DNA of 64,000 bases from Dactylis glomerata. Its lineage: Eukaryota > Streptophyta > Magnoliopsida > Poales > Poaceae. This document shows positions 45,901 to 56,785 of this stretch, in pieces. Under the pieces are notes generated by a model that was given only the letters and a program-made list of their open reading frames with translations, was not told where the DNA came from and did no database searches. Each line of letters opens with the position of its first letter. Position 1 is the stretch's first letter. The position numbers were made by a program, and so were the translations under genes. Location: NCBI GenBank assembly GCA_007115705.1, contig QXEO01000143.1:4137434-4201433 (forward strand). The letters are read 5' to 3'.

Positions 45901-47372
45901 TAAGATTTGCACGTATCTCAATAATGCATGACGGACGCTATCCGGAGGGGGGGCAGCTATCCCCCTTGGTAGCAGACTATTAACCATTGCTAGTTCATTT
46001 ACATTACATGTCATTCAATATAGTAACAATATAATATTGCATGCACTAACAATATTTTGTAAACTCTTTACCAGAATTGTTCACAGAACCCACAAACAAT
46101 GAAGGGACAGTTGAGTTGACACCAGAAATAATTGATGCGGCGTGTTTATTTGTTGAAAATGCTGGCAAAAGTGAAAAAGACAAGAAGAAAACTGTCTACT
46201 ATAATCACGAAGGACAAGCGGTGTCACCGGAACTTCTTTTACCGATTCTTCACTGTGGCTGGCTGAACGATGCAGTAAGTCCTCGTACCGGCGTCACACT
46301 TTGTTATTTTATATGCACAAAATATATTTACTCACATAATGTTATCTTTCTGCAGGTCATTGATGCTTATAGAGGTGACTTGTCTTTGAAAATGGGTGGC
46401 GATCGCACCATAGTCCTTGCATACAGGGCAAATTCCCTAGTGAATTCACGACCTCGTCGTCAATCGAAAAAGAAACCCTTGAACCTGAAAGACCTAAAAG
46501 ACCAACAAGAGATGTCAGCATGCGTTGCAAGATGTATGGACGAATATTTTGCAAAATATAAGGTAAGCAATATGTGTACGCCCCTATATGTACTTCAAAC
46601 TGTTTGGTTGGTGTGACTAACTATGTTTTGTATTATAGGCCTATATCACAGTTAACCTGGGAAATAGCCACTGGATCACCGTCGTCATGCATATACCCAA
46701 GAAGGAATTCCAAGTGCTAAACTCACTGAAGAATGGACCGAGCCATAAATTCGTTGAAAAAGTGGTACGCTCGTAGCTTACCGTTCTCATTTATGATTAT
46801 TTTAATAAGCAAATATAGGAATTAATCTTGTTGTATCCCTCTAGAGAAAACAAATTGCGATGGACGTCGCACAAGCGAACAAAGAGATAACTGACCTAAA
46901 CCTTCCAGACCCTTCAGCATGGCCTATTAAACCCTATGAAATACCTCAGCAAAAGGATGGGTGAGTTATTACTTAACCTAACGGTAGTACTACTGATGCA
47001 GACTACTGATAATTAATTAATTGTTTTTTAACAGGAACTCATGTGGCTTATTTGTGTTGGAGTGTATGAAACATTGGAACGGAGAAAAACTGACAGAGGA
47101 AGTTTCACAGGTAACCACATGTTCCCCTAGTACACTCACATGCATGCTTGCATGCCACAATCTCACATAACTAAACCAAGTAATATAATGTTTTGTTGTA
47201 GGAAAAAGTAAATGCTTCTAGGAAACGGACGGTTGCCGAAATTGTGATGGCCAAAACGAATCTATGTGAGAGTGTGAAAAAACAAAGTCCTCAAAATGGC
47301 GTCACTTTCTCTAGCTTGAAAGAGAAAGCCAAATTATTTAGATGTGGATCATTATCGTTGTTGAACTGGTGA
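39954..47372 (+). CDS. Ulp1-like (C48) cysteine protease, 11 coding exons
   Basis: Exons: 39954-40589, 44182-44316, 44404-44649, 44744-44956, 45051-45342, 46075-46274, 46356-46562, 46639-46764, 46845-46960, 47035-47110, 47202-47372. All junctions are GT-AG and in phase, giving 805 residues; an untranslated first exon ends near 39493. Exons 1-2 form the N-terminal domain seen in plant transposon-borne Ulp1 proteins (GNAALLQ then YLYYEKV across the junction). A charged linker follows. The C-terminal part is a C48 peptidase: GNSHWITVV gives His 654, and EIPQQKDGNSCGLFVLECM gives Gln 720/721 and Cys 727. The usual catalytic Asp is replaced by Asn 671 (FQVLNSL). C48 enzymes remove SUMO. The intron of exon 4 (44957-45050) has a weak donor; without it the frame would shift near 45030. 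A 3.5-kb Helitron fills most of intron 1. Convergent with the GRF gene. Confidence 0.78.
41226..42125 (+). repeat. Diverged direct duplication of about 0.4-0.5 kb
   Basis: GAGGTGAAAGTCTTAGAAAAT at 41226 recurs at 41734, with CCCGTTTTACATCTCTTGT, AATATAAGTTTA and TCATTACTTGGATATTAGG in the same order in both copies. The SINE lies just past the second copy. Confidence 0.75.
42149..42297 (+). mobile_element. tRNA-derived SINE
   Basis: A 17-bp target duplication ACATTATTGGTTAAATT flanks it (42132-42148, 42298-42314). The 149-base body starts AAGAAGTGAGCCTAGCTC, with A-box TAGCTCAACTGG (42161-42172), a B-box-like AGATTTAAATCCC, and ends in an A-run. A related segment at about 41645-41680 lacks the insert, so the empty site is visible in this window. 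Confidence 0.88.
42405..42938. repeat. 267-bp tandem duplication, each copy with a Stowaway MITE
   Basis: Copies at 42405-42671 and 42672-42938 share TATTATGTCATTAATATATTG and TTTAGATTATCGTTTATGTT. A MITE with ends TTCCCTCTGATCGGAAATAA and TTATTTCCAATCGGAGGGAG lies at 42460-42557 in the first and 42727-42824 in the second. The MITE came first, then the segment doubled. Confidence 0.88.
43020..43051 (+). mobile_element. Second Helitron 3' end, plus orientation
   Basis: TCGCATTTGCGA hairpin, GGGCCACCGTT, then CTAG at 43048-43051 with host T at 43052. This is the same 3'-end family as the outer Helitron but in the opposite direction. A possible start is TCTCTAACC at 40784 after an A, giving a 2.3-kb nested copy; that start is weakly supported. 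Confidence 0.5.
45366..45973. mobile_element. TIR element in intron 5 of the Ulp1-like gene
   Basis: GCTGCCAAGGGGGATAGCTG at the left is matched in reverse by CAGCTATCCCCCTTGGTAGC at the right. It is about 608 bases, non-coding, with a 94-base tandem duplication inside (AATGCCGATG at 45685 and 45779). No clear target duplication was found. It begins about 24 bases after the donor at 45343. Confidence 0.65.
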
Positions 47373-47799
47373 ATTCAGTACATCATTTAACTGGTTGTTT
47401 TATATACGGTTGTTGATTGATGTGATGTTCATGACTCTTTACACAGTTATTTCATTTTTTTCACTTTATATTGCACTAATTTATGTTCATGATTTTATGT
47501 TCATCATTCTATGTTCATGATTTTATGTCATATTATAACCTACCACGGCAGAGAAAACCAGCAGAATTTTATGTTCATGATTTTATGTTCGTGAATGGAA
47601 GCCCTTTTTTCTACTAGTGTGAAACAAAGGTAGAAAAAAAATATCTTACAATACAGTGATCAGATAATGATGAAACATGATTTAAAACAAGCATCTCCAT
47701 AGTAAATCTTAACAGAAGGGTTCATAATTTAAAGCTAACAAATGTTCGTGGAAAACATAACGAAAACACTTCTAATAATGGAATTTCAATGATAGAATA
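47373..47799. other. Convergent 3' gap between the Ulp1-like and GRF genes
   Basis: AT-rich; TTTATGTTCATGATT-type phrases repeat four or five times between 47490 and 47590. No gene. Confidence 0.5.
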
Positions 47800-48504
47800 T
47801 CACTCATCACATATTGCCTTCATCCTCCTAAGCTTATCTGAGTTAGCAGCACCCGCGTTGAGCAAATCACGGATCACGCACTTATGCTTTTCCATTTCCT
47901 CCTTAAGCATTGCCACTTCATTCTTCAACACGTCCACCTCACTATTGCCCTCCTCATTATTTCCCATAATCCTAGCATGGTTTTGCTGAATGATCCTCCC
48001 AGCAGTTTCATCCATGTGCTTGTTCACATCAGCAATGAGACTTGAGTATTTACTCTCTACCTTGTTCTTATCATCGTGGAGCTCTTTGACCAACTTTGCG
48101 TTCTCACGCCTCTCACGCCTTCGTGCATCGGTGCAGTCCTCGTACATTGTCCATAGCTTAGAAAGTGCATTCTTCAGTGTTCCAGGCCACTCTGGATCAA
48201 TCCAAGAGTGAAATCCACAGTTTAGGACTTTCTGAAGAAAAAAATTAGGACATAAAAAATTATGAGCAAATTAATCAAGCAGGCGAAGACACATGTGTAC
48301 ATAATAATCAGCTAAGCAAAAATCACTTACTTCCACATGTTGACACATGTCGAATTTATGACCTGTGTTTGTCCCTCCAAAGGCAACGCACTTGCTTAGC
48401 TGAAGCTCGTGGACAAGACAGACCAGTGGGCAGTCCCTATCTATGCCGCAGAAAGCGGGATCATCCATCGTATCAGGAGCAAATGCATCATCGAAATACG
48501 CCAT
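47800..48504 (-). CDS. GRF-type zinc-finger protein with coiled-coil tail
   Basis: Two exons, 48331-48504 and 47800-48231, join in phase at GT-AG sites for a 201-residue product. Residues about 25-68 resemble a GRF zinc finger: DCPLVCL, then GGTNTGHKFDMC, then LNCGFHSWIDPEWP. The rest is a charged helix with heptad-like leucines (DVLKNEVAMLKEEMEKHKCV), following LKNALSKLWTMYEDC, which is a pairing I recall from grass transposon-associated GRF proteins. GRF fingers bind nucleic acid. The frame is intact. The gene faces the Ulp1-like gene tail to tail and probably shares its mobile unit. Function is otherwise unknown. Confidence 0.65.
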
Positions 48505-49413
48505 GTCCTAGTTGGAAATAATCAAGAAAAAATCTTGTTCAAATTATCATCTACAGAACACTGCATCCAATTGCTGAATACACGTACTATATCATCGTAC
48601 TTTGCTTAAGGGGATCGGCTAAAGGAACGTAACGTTTTAATTATGCAACAGTTCATCACAATATACACGGTTTATAAAATAGTAATGGGCCAGGACACAT
48701 ACCGGCACCTGCAGCTGGTATAATACGTTTGAAGTTGTGCCGTCATCCCAGCGGCTAGGTATGGCAGCGTACACGGCTTGGTAAACACGGCGGCAGTGTA
48801 GTTAAGACGATGCAACGGCGGCGGATCAGAAGAGGGGGTGGGGACGGTGGGGGAGGTATGCAGTTTGATCTACAATTAGGGCGTAGCCAACTATTTATGT
48901 ATTGTTTATATGCAGGCCTAATAATAGGCCCAATTGTTTATTTCTACCAAGCCCAATTAACAGATTAGTTTTTATAGCGAGTCAGACATGTAACCGGGCG
49001 GTATGAATAGTTGACACAATAGTGATAAAGATTAATTCAGATACAGGTTTTATTGGCGGAAGTTAGGGTTGTTTTCTATTTCAAGTTTCACGGCCATGAG
49101 TCGTATGATTTTATGTTGCATGATTTCATGTTGCCTAAGAACCAACAACTCAAAATTTCAGCATAAACAATTACTAGTAACAGCCATGAGATATAGACTA
49201 CAATACGCATGAACTATATATGGTGCATAAGCAAGTACTAGTAATTAAGGTCAAACAAGTACTAGTGAGCAAGTACTAGTAGCAGGCCTGATCGCTACGA
49301 GATAACAAGTTTACCAAAAGATGCAACTAACAAGTTCATAAAAACACACCAGTGCAAGGACCTGGTGGTCAACACAGCCAGTTCACAAGGCATAACAATA
49401 TCCCACTCCACCA
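48505..49413. other. Gap upstream of the GRF gene and downstream of the zf-XS gene
   Basis: Contains the presumed promoter of the reverse GRF gene. AAGCAAGTACTAGTA-type text repeats between 49195 and 49285. I see no gene. Confidence 0.4.
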
Positions 49414-50825
49414 TCAGTGCCTCATCCTCCTGGAAGGCCTGCCAAATTCTGGCAGGTTATCACCGTAAAGGAACTTAGCGAGGGCCTGATGGTCAGCCCT
49501 GTCCTGGATCTTCTCTGAGGTATGGCGCAAGTCCAGAGCATGTATCTCCAAAGACTGCCTATCCCCAGCCTTGATCTTGTTGGGGCAAAAAGGGCAAGAG
49601 TACTTCCCTTTTCTCATCACCCCGAGCTCTCCATTCTGAAACTTGGTCAGCTGCCTCTGCTCGTAGGATGAACGGTTGTACTCATCGATGTCATCACCGC
49701 TATCATACTGCAAAGACAAGAAAAATGAGCACTTCATTATAGCATCACCGCTATTAATTATTAAGCTATGAAAGCATTCACATAAAGGAGTACAATTAAT
49801 CTTGCATATATTTTCTATTTAATTATAATAAATCCCAAAACGGAAACACAAACATTATAGTACAGATATGGTAAACTATAACAATCTAGATATCGAACAA
49901 ATAGGCAGAAATATATATAGTTTATCATATATCAAAGTCACAACTAAATAACCTACTTAACCAATTAAATTCTTCCAACAAAGCAACACAATTAGCTAGA
50001 CCAAATGCACAACTATATTAGCAATGTAAGAAATTACATATTTAATTTTGATCATAGGGCTTAAACCCTAATTTATAAATTAACACAACGGTTGAGACCG
50101 AATGGCTTTGATGAGAAAAACAAGATATATGCCTAAATTTATGGTCACAGGCACACATTTCTTCTATGCTAGATGTTGTCTTGTTATTGCGAGAAAACTA
50201 AAATCTACAAACCCTAATTTACGGTCACAACCAACACCTAAGAATAACATGAAAAATCTAAAATCTACAAACCCTAATTTCTAACCCTATCATCTGAGGC
50301 CTATCTCAAACAAGGCAATGCAAATGCAAAATTTAAAAAACACTAATAACAAACCATATTTACACATGAACGTACCACTTCCTCCGTGTCAGAGAAGTAT
50401 CCTGGATCATAGGGGGCGAGGCCAGGGGCGTTCACAGCCTCCACCACACCGACGAAGCCTCTAGCGACATCCACCTCAACGGCGACGCCGCCAACTAGCG
50501 CCGGTGCTCCCTCGAAGCCGCCGACCAGCGCCGGTGCGCCCTCGAAGCCACCGACCAGCGCCGGTGCGCCCTCGACGCCGCTGTCCAGTGCCGGTGCGCC
50601 CTCAACGCCGCCGTCCAGCGCAGGTGCGCCCTCGACGCCGTCCTCAAGCGCCGGTGCGCCCTCGACGCCGCCGTCCAGCGCCGGTGCGCCCTCGACGCCG
50701 CCGACCAGCGCCGGTGCGCCCTCGACGCCGCCGACTTCCGCCTCGACAAATCTGGATCCCGCCGCCTCATCTCCCTGCCCCTCTAGCACCGCGGCCATGG
50801 CAGCCGATCCCTCCTGCCTCCGCAA
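49414..50825 (-). CDS. zf-XS-type zinc-finger protein with decapeptide repeats
   Basis: Two exons: 50376-50825 and 49414-49707, joined in phase (SDTEEV then YDSGDDIDEYNRSSYEQRQ). The second exon has a zf-XS-like finger, KYSCPFCPNKIKAGDRQSLE then IHALDLRHT, with the C-x2-C and later H spacing, followed by ADHQALAKFLYGDN. zf-XS is found with XS domains in SGS3/FDM-type RNA-silencing proteins; the XS and coiled-coil parts are missing here, so such a role is only speculative. The first exon is dominated by eight near-identical decapeptides (GGVEGAPALx). ATG at 50825 or 50798 is possible; a further upstream ATG in another frame (about 50979, MAKSLGSGEAA) suggests that a frameshift may separate the true N-terminus. 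Confidence 0.58.
50488..50735 (-). repeat. Coding 30-bp minisatellite, about 8 units
   Basis: On the plus strand CCGACCAGCGCCGGTGCGCC CTCGACG-type units repeat every 30 bases without breaking the frame; on the reverse strand they encode GGVEGAPALV/D/E. Units vary at codons for V/D/E and V/F. Confidence 0.9.
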
Positions 50826-51520
50826 CCCTCTTCCGCTTGACCCCCATCATGGGAGCCACCGCCTCCACCTCTGCGGATTGGGCCGCCGCATCTCCATGCC
50901 CCTCCACCTCCATGACGGAAGCCACCACTGCGGCCATGGCAGCCGATGCAGCTTCGCCGGATCCCAACGACTTTGCCATCGCCAGATCAAACCGCACAAG
51001 GATGCCCTTTCTTGATTTGGGGGAGGCGTACGGTGCGGGGTAGGTAGGGTTTCTTGATTTGGTATGAAATGGGGAACGACGGGATGAGATGGAGGTGGGG
51101 GAGAGATAATGGGACGGTTGGGGTACCTATACGGGACACGCCGGCATACGGGTACGGGACACGTCAGCGTATACGGGACAGGTCAGCGTATACGGTATGT
51201 ACAAATGGGCTCTATGGCCGTTCTAGGGTACCCAGATCAAACCCAGACCGGATCCGTGCGCCGCTAGCCGAAGGGGTATCGGGCGATCTCGGCCGTCCAT
51301 GTGTTTCCGGCCGAAACTTTTAGAGAAAAAGGGGCCTATTGAAGCAGAGCCCAAGGAAATATATGGTTTTATTTTACTAGTTATTGAGTTCAAAAAAAAT
51401 TAGAGCTCTATTTTGCAAGTCGCACCGGGGCCCCCAATTTCTAGAGACGGCCCTGAGGAGGAAGAGTGGGCGCTAACCAGTACACACAAACTCAAACCAT
51501 TGTAGTGTAAAAATGGCAGA
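50826..51520. other. Promoter side of the zf-XS gene and unassigned sequence
   Basis: Short direct repeats ATACGGGACACGTCAGCG/ATACGGGACAGGTCAGCG occur at about 51150-51190. CTAGAGACGGCCCTGA near 51441-51456 resembles the right end of the hAT element at 58884-59735 (TAGAGCCGGCCCTGA), so a hAT fragment may end at 51455. Confidence 0.35.
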
Positions 51521-53064
51521 TGATACGTCTCAAACGTATCTATAATTTTTGATGCTCCATGCTTGTTTTTACACCATTTGCCTTGTGTTTCGTTACACTT
51601 CGTGGCGTTTTTATGCGATTTCCGGAACTAACCTATTGACAAGATGCCATAGTGCCAGTTCCCTATTTTCTGCTGTTTTTGTGTTTCAGAAATGCTACAC
51701 AGGAAATATTCTCGGAATTGGACGAAACAAGTTCCAGAACTCCTATTTTTCCCAGACGAAGGACGATGACCGAAAGAGAGCCGGAAGGGGGCCAGGGGCC
51801 AGCCTCACACCAGGGCGGTGCGGCCCAGCCCCTGGCCGCGCCCCCTATGTGTGAGGAGCCCCTGGCAGCCCCCTGACGATGCCCCTTCACCTATATAAAG
51901 CCTCGGGACAGAAAACCCTAGAGGAGTCGGCAATTTTCCAGAAGCAGTTCCGCAGCTCCGCCGCCGCTGTCGATGAATTTCGGGGGACAGAAGTCTCTGT
52001 TCCGGCACCCTGCCGGGATGGGGAAGTGCCCCCGGAGCCATCTCCATCGGTCTCCATCGCCATCTCTGCCATCTCCATCGACCTCACCGCCATCTCCATC
52101 AACCTTACTGTCTCCTATGATGAGGAGGGAGTAGTTCTCCCCCGGGGCTGAGGGCTCTACCGGTAGCTATGTGGTTCACCTCTCTCTCCCATGATGTGAT
52201 CTTTATGTGATCGTGAGCTTTGTATCATGCTGAATAAGTATATGCAACTCTTCATCATTATGTGTACTCTAGTGGTGTTATTAAAGTAATCTATTCCTCC
52301 TGCCATGGTGTAACGGTGACAGTGTGTGCATCGTGGTGGTACTTGGTCTAGGCTACGATTGTGATCTCTTATGGATTATGAGAATAATTATCACTATGAT
52401 AGTATTGAAGTGATCTATTCCTCCTTTCATGGTGTAATGTTGACAGTGTGTGCACCGTGTTAGTACTTGGTCTAAGTTGCAATAATATTTATCTTGAGTT
52501 GTGATTTGATTTGGATATCTCTATGAGTGGTGTTTGTCAAGTACTTGATGAACTTTAAGGGGTGCTTCTGTAGCCACTACGCAATGATTAGTGTTATTCA
52601 ATAGGAGAGTAATTCAGAGTAGCATAGTGAAGAGAAGTTATTTATTTGTTCAATTATGTTATATTTGTTGGGAGTGTGTCCACTAGTGAAAGTATGATCC
52701 CTAGGCCTTGTTTCCAAGCTTTGCACACCGTTTACTTGCTGTTTTGTTACTTGTTTGCTTTCTGCCATTTTTATTCCAGATTGCATTTACTACTTATAAT
52801 CATCACTACCACTTGTATTTCACTATCTCTTCGCCGAACTAGTGCACCTATACATCTGACAAGTGTATTAGGTGTGTTGGGGACACAAGAGACTTTCTGT
52901 ATCGTTATTGCAGGGTTGCTTGAGAGGGATAGCTTTGACCTCTTCCTCCCTGAGTTTGATAAACCTTGGGTGATCCACTTAAGGGAAACTTGCTGCTGTT
53001 CTACAAACCTCTGCACTTGGAGGCCCAACACTGTCTACAAGAACAGACGCGTGCGTAGACATCA
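51521..53064 (+). mobile_element. Solo LTR of the Athila-like family
   Basis: One LTR, starting TGATACGTCTCAAACGTATC and ending GACATCA, is flanked by a 5-bp target duplication GCAGA (51516-51520 and 53065-53069). It is nearly the same as the LTRs of the element at 24984-31627. No internal sequence follows, so the rest was lost by LTR-LTR recombination. Confidence 0.93.
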
Positions 53065-53604
53065 GCAGACTACATCAACATGCATTGGAAAAAATGTGGC
53101 ATTTATTCCAATTAGCCCAATGTTGTTGCCATGTATGTCACTCTACAATATATAAAAAAGACACCCTCATCTAGAAAAGATACAAATCATGCAAAAAAAA
53201 TCTGTCATTGTTCCAGCTTGATTCAAATTGGGTGACTATAGGTTGCATCGGTTCAGAAAGAAAAGTAGGCAGCGATTCACTTCCTCACCAAAGTGTCAGA
53301 GTTCTTTTTTAGACTTAAAAGTACCAGGAGTACTGTCTATCTACCAGGCTCATCCTGGATATCAGACAATTTTTTTACTTCAAATCCATGTTGCTGACTC
53401 AGGATGCATGTGTCTACCTACCAGGCTTAGCTAATTTGATACAGAAGGGAATAAATGATTATACCACGCTGTCGAGATCCATGGCAGCAGCGAACTTACA
53501 ACTACCGCGGCATGTCCTGGCTTGTGCAAGAACAGGAACATGCAAGAACCCTAGAAACCGTGGTCCTAAAAACTATGGTAGTAGTAGGAGGAGGAGGCGC
53601 TTAC
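53065..53604. other. Gap right of the solo LTR
   Basis: CTACCAGGCTCATCCTGGATAT-like and CTACCTACCAGGCTTAGC text repeats loosely, but no gene is recognised. If the exon at 53605-53775 is real, later exons of that gene should lie here; I could not identify them. Confidence 0.3.
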
Positions 53605-53775
53605 CAGTGCGCAGCTGCCGGAGTTGTAGAGGACGCCGGAGGTGGAGAGGACGCCGGAGATTTCACGGACGCCGCCGAGCTCGCATGGGGATGAGGTCAC
53701 CGGGTCAATCTCACAGGTGCCGCCAAGTTCTGCATCTCGTTGGAAAGGGAGGGGGATTTGTTGCGCTGTCGCCAT
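53605..53775 (-). CDS. Possible first coding exon of an unknown gene
   Basis: ATG at 53775 opens MATAQQIPLPFQRDAELGGT, then CEIDPVTSSPCELGGVREIS, and reaches a good GTAAGC donor after SGSCAL (57 codons). Upstream (54000-53780) is GC-rich leader-like sequence. I do not recognise the product. It sits close to a PIF/Harbinger-like terminus at 54102-54118 and may be cargo or a second ORF of such an element. Low confidence. Confidence 0.3.
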
Positions 53776-54101
53776 CCTCCCGCCTTCACCCCCGCCACCG
53801 CCATCCTTCTGCCCCCGCCCCCGCCGTCCCTCCGCCGCCGCCGCCGGTCGTGCGAGACAAATGTTTGGCGAGAAAGAGAGAGAGAGGAGCGTCTTCGCGA
53901 TTGGGGGATTGTTTCCATGGGGTGAGGGTCGCGTTTTGTTTCCCGACGAAAATGAAGGGGATCGGATGGGAATAGGGAGGGGTGGAATACCGGTAGGGTT
54001 TAAACGAACATAACATGGAAGATAGCCGGGATTTAACCCCCGCGAGTCTAATCCCGGCTGACCCACGGGTATTTCTCCCCAATCCCGGCCGGGGTGGGAT
54101 G

Positions 54102-54118
54102 AACCGAACAAGGCCTTA
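54102..54118 (-). mobile_element. Terminus of a PIF/Harbinger-like element
   Basis: AACCGAACAAGGCC followed by TTA is the mirror image of the end at 9762-9778. The text just inside, AATCCCGGCCGGGGTGGGAT, fits the family's wheat-like subterminal sequence. The other end is not found nearby. Confidence 0.4.
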
Positions 54119-54850
54119 AGGGGGCGGGTATTTCTTTGGTGAGACTCCATCCAAATCCACCACTTACTTGTTGGTTGGTGTTCCATTATGTTATCTTACA
54201 CTATGCTTTTTTTAAATCCCATTCTTTGTCTCTCTAGTCGAAGTCTTATTGCTGGCCCAACCCAACATGCATTTTAGAGCTCGGGTCTACGTCTACATAC
54301 GCTAATGGATCTCTTGTTTTCTTTTTTTCTTTCTTGACATGAGTCTGTGCAGGCTCCCTAAACAAGCAATACGACACCTTACCCTTAGCGAGACTCGCCT
54401 CTTCTAGTTATCCTTGGGCTTAGGCCCCACCGTCGCGGCATAAGCGCCCTCTTGCTACCCATATGCAAGGCGTCGTCTTAGCCTTGCCTTCCCAGGATCG
54501 CTCCTACACCTGTCACGTTCGTGATCGGCCTCCTCAACTGTGCGTAGTAGTACAAGAATTCAGTTGAACCTAGTCACTATTGAAAATAGAATACCTAGTA
54601 TAAACCCCCTTGCTTGGTAGAAGAAGTTGCTAGCCGAGGAATTGGAATTAGCACCTCGAAAGAGAGACAATTACAAGAATGGCGGGGAAGTGAAGAGTAC
54701 CAGACAACATTCAGGGATGAATGTAGACCCATCGGGCGGGGATGATCATTCCGGTCCTCGGAGAGGTGGCAACACCAGGCTACCCTTTGTTTGTTTTTAT
54801 TTCTTATTTTAGTTGTTCTTATCCTTTGGAAGTAGGGAAAGGTAGCTCCT
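54119..54850. other. Unassigned sequence, likely retroelement remnant
   Basis: No start or domain is clear. The short frame at 54627-54812 (MLAEELELAPRKRDNYKN) is not recognised. Its end meets the LTR at 54851. Confidence 0.3.
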
Positions 54851-55429
54851 TGATGCGGCACGGTGTTGATGATGTAAATCACCGTCCAGTTGGGAACCCC
54901 AAGAGGAAGGTATGATGAGCACAGCAGCAAGTTTTTCCCTCAGTAAGAAACCAAGTTTTGTCAGTCCAGGAAAAAGCCAAACTCCAGAAGGTGATGCTTG
55001 CTAGCTTCGCGACGGCTCCGGACAATTTATAGGGTGCCTCGTCCAGTGCTTTGCTTTGCCAGTAGCAATGCGGAACCTGCACACAACACAACCAAGTACT
55101 TTGCTCCCAACTTACGATGAGGTTGTCAATCTCACCGGTTTGCTGTAAACAAAGGAATGAGCGTATCGAGTGGAAAGCAATAGTAATATGCGAGAAAGTA
55201 AACAGTGCGAGTAAAGTAAATAGGTGATAGCAATGTAAAGGAAACTGGACCGGGGTCCACAGTTCACTAGTGGTGTCTCTCCATAAGATAAATAACAACA
55301 TGCTGGGTAAACAAATTACAGTTGGGCAATTGATAGAATAAAGATAACGTGCATATGTCAAGAGGATCACTATGAGATTTACTCTGGGCATTACAACAAA
55401 ATACATAGACCGCCATCCAACTGCATCTA

Positions 55430-56785
55430 TCTCTACAAATAAGGCCGCAATGCGACTGGTAGGTCGTACGTCCGTACATCGCGATCATTTTGCAAACAAA
55501 CACTTCATCAATAGATAAATCAACCCGCGGTACAGGAACTCGGTATGTTTTGCAGTTTACCCCCTAAACTCTATCCACTCACTCCCGCGAACCTAGCATT
55601 GCGTTGACTTCCACCGGGCCAAGGTCGCCCGCGGCGACGAACTCCTGGCAGCGGATTTCCGAGAGGCAAGGTGGAGGCTAAGATCCGAGCGGCGGCGGTC
55701 CTCCAGCTACACGAAGAGGACGCGGTGCTCCTAGCGACGGTGGCCACCTGGTCGTTGTGGGGGAAGATGAGAGAAGGCGCCTCCTGCCGTCCTCCTCAAC
55801 TCACTGCCTACCACGCTGTCTCATCCCCATGAGGTCGAGGGACCATGGCGACGTGTAGCATCTGCAAGCGGCACGCCGGCGGTTGGCGCAGCAAGGAGAC
55901 CCCCCAAACGACAGCTATTGAAGCCGGTGGTGCGACCGGAGGGGGCCACCGTGCGGGGGGAGGCCGGGGCAGCGCTCGGGGCATGTCCACCGTCGGTTCA
56001 GCAAGCTCGGGGCGGTGCTAGAACGCGGGATGCAGCCGAACGGCGGGGCGACGTCGGGATCTGCACGTTGTAGGCGAGGTGGGGCGCTGCCGGGATCCTC
56101 GCGATGCAGGGAATGGAGGGGCACCGCCGGGATCTGCGAGAACCAGGGGACGGTGAGGCGCTGCAATTTGGGGTATCGATCCCCTTTCCCCTCCTGTGCG
56201 TTGCATTTTTTAGCTAATCCTCTGTGTTGCCAGGAAGAAGGCCAAGAACGCCTTATCCTTTTCTCTACACCGTACAGGTGTGGGCGTGTGGCCCATGGCC
56301 TTGTACAATGGCAGCACCCAAGTTTTTTTCGTTTTCCCTCACAGTTTCATTGACATATGGGACTGGTCTCTTGTGCCATTTCACGCTCCATCACAATAGA
56401 GCAAAATCACAAATTTAAAAAAAAATCCCAAATACATGTCAGTTTGTGCTTGCTTATTTTCCCTTTCAAGTATTTTCAAATAAATAGAAAACCACAAAAT
56501 TGCTATTTTTATTTAATTTGAGGCATGTGGGAGACAATGACGTAAGGCAGCATGACAGACCCTGGTGATACGGAAGGAAGCGGAGACCACAAATGAGGCA
56601 GTTGAGATGGAGGGTAGGTCAGGTTGCGCATGTGTGGAATGACATGTTGTTTTGTTCAACAACTGAGCTGTGAAATAGGCTCGTACCGTTGGCGTTGTTT
56701 GATCATCTCCCTAGGTTAGTTAACGACCCAACCGAGCCTCTATGTTATTTTTTGTTCCGTTGCAAAGCACGGGCAAAATTGCTAG
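55430..56785 (+). mobile_element. Helitron (1,356 bp) inside the 3' LTR
   Basis: The insert begins TCTCTACAAATAAGG and ends CCGTTGCAAAGCACGGG, CAAAATTG, CTAG, sitting between host A (55429) and host T (56786). The other LTR of the same element has the intact site CTGCATCTATGACTAATA at 63003-63020, which proves both edges. The middle is GC-rich with gene-like text (55600-56160), possibly captured host exons, but I recognise none. No helicase is present. Confidence 0.9.

Noticed and set aside
50504..51043. Forward 179-codon frame rich in RPRRRRPAPV
   Set aside because: It is the antisense reading of the 30-bp minisatellite; the reverse frame continues into a zf-XS exon.
54879..55406. Reverse-strand 175-codon frame in the LTR (and its copy at 62461-63030)
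   Set aside because: It lies in LTR sequence, has no domain, and is interrupted in one copy by a Helitron; more likely chance.
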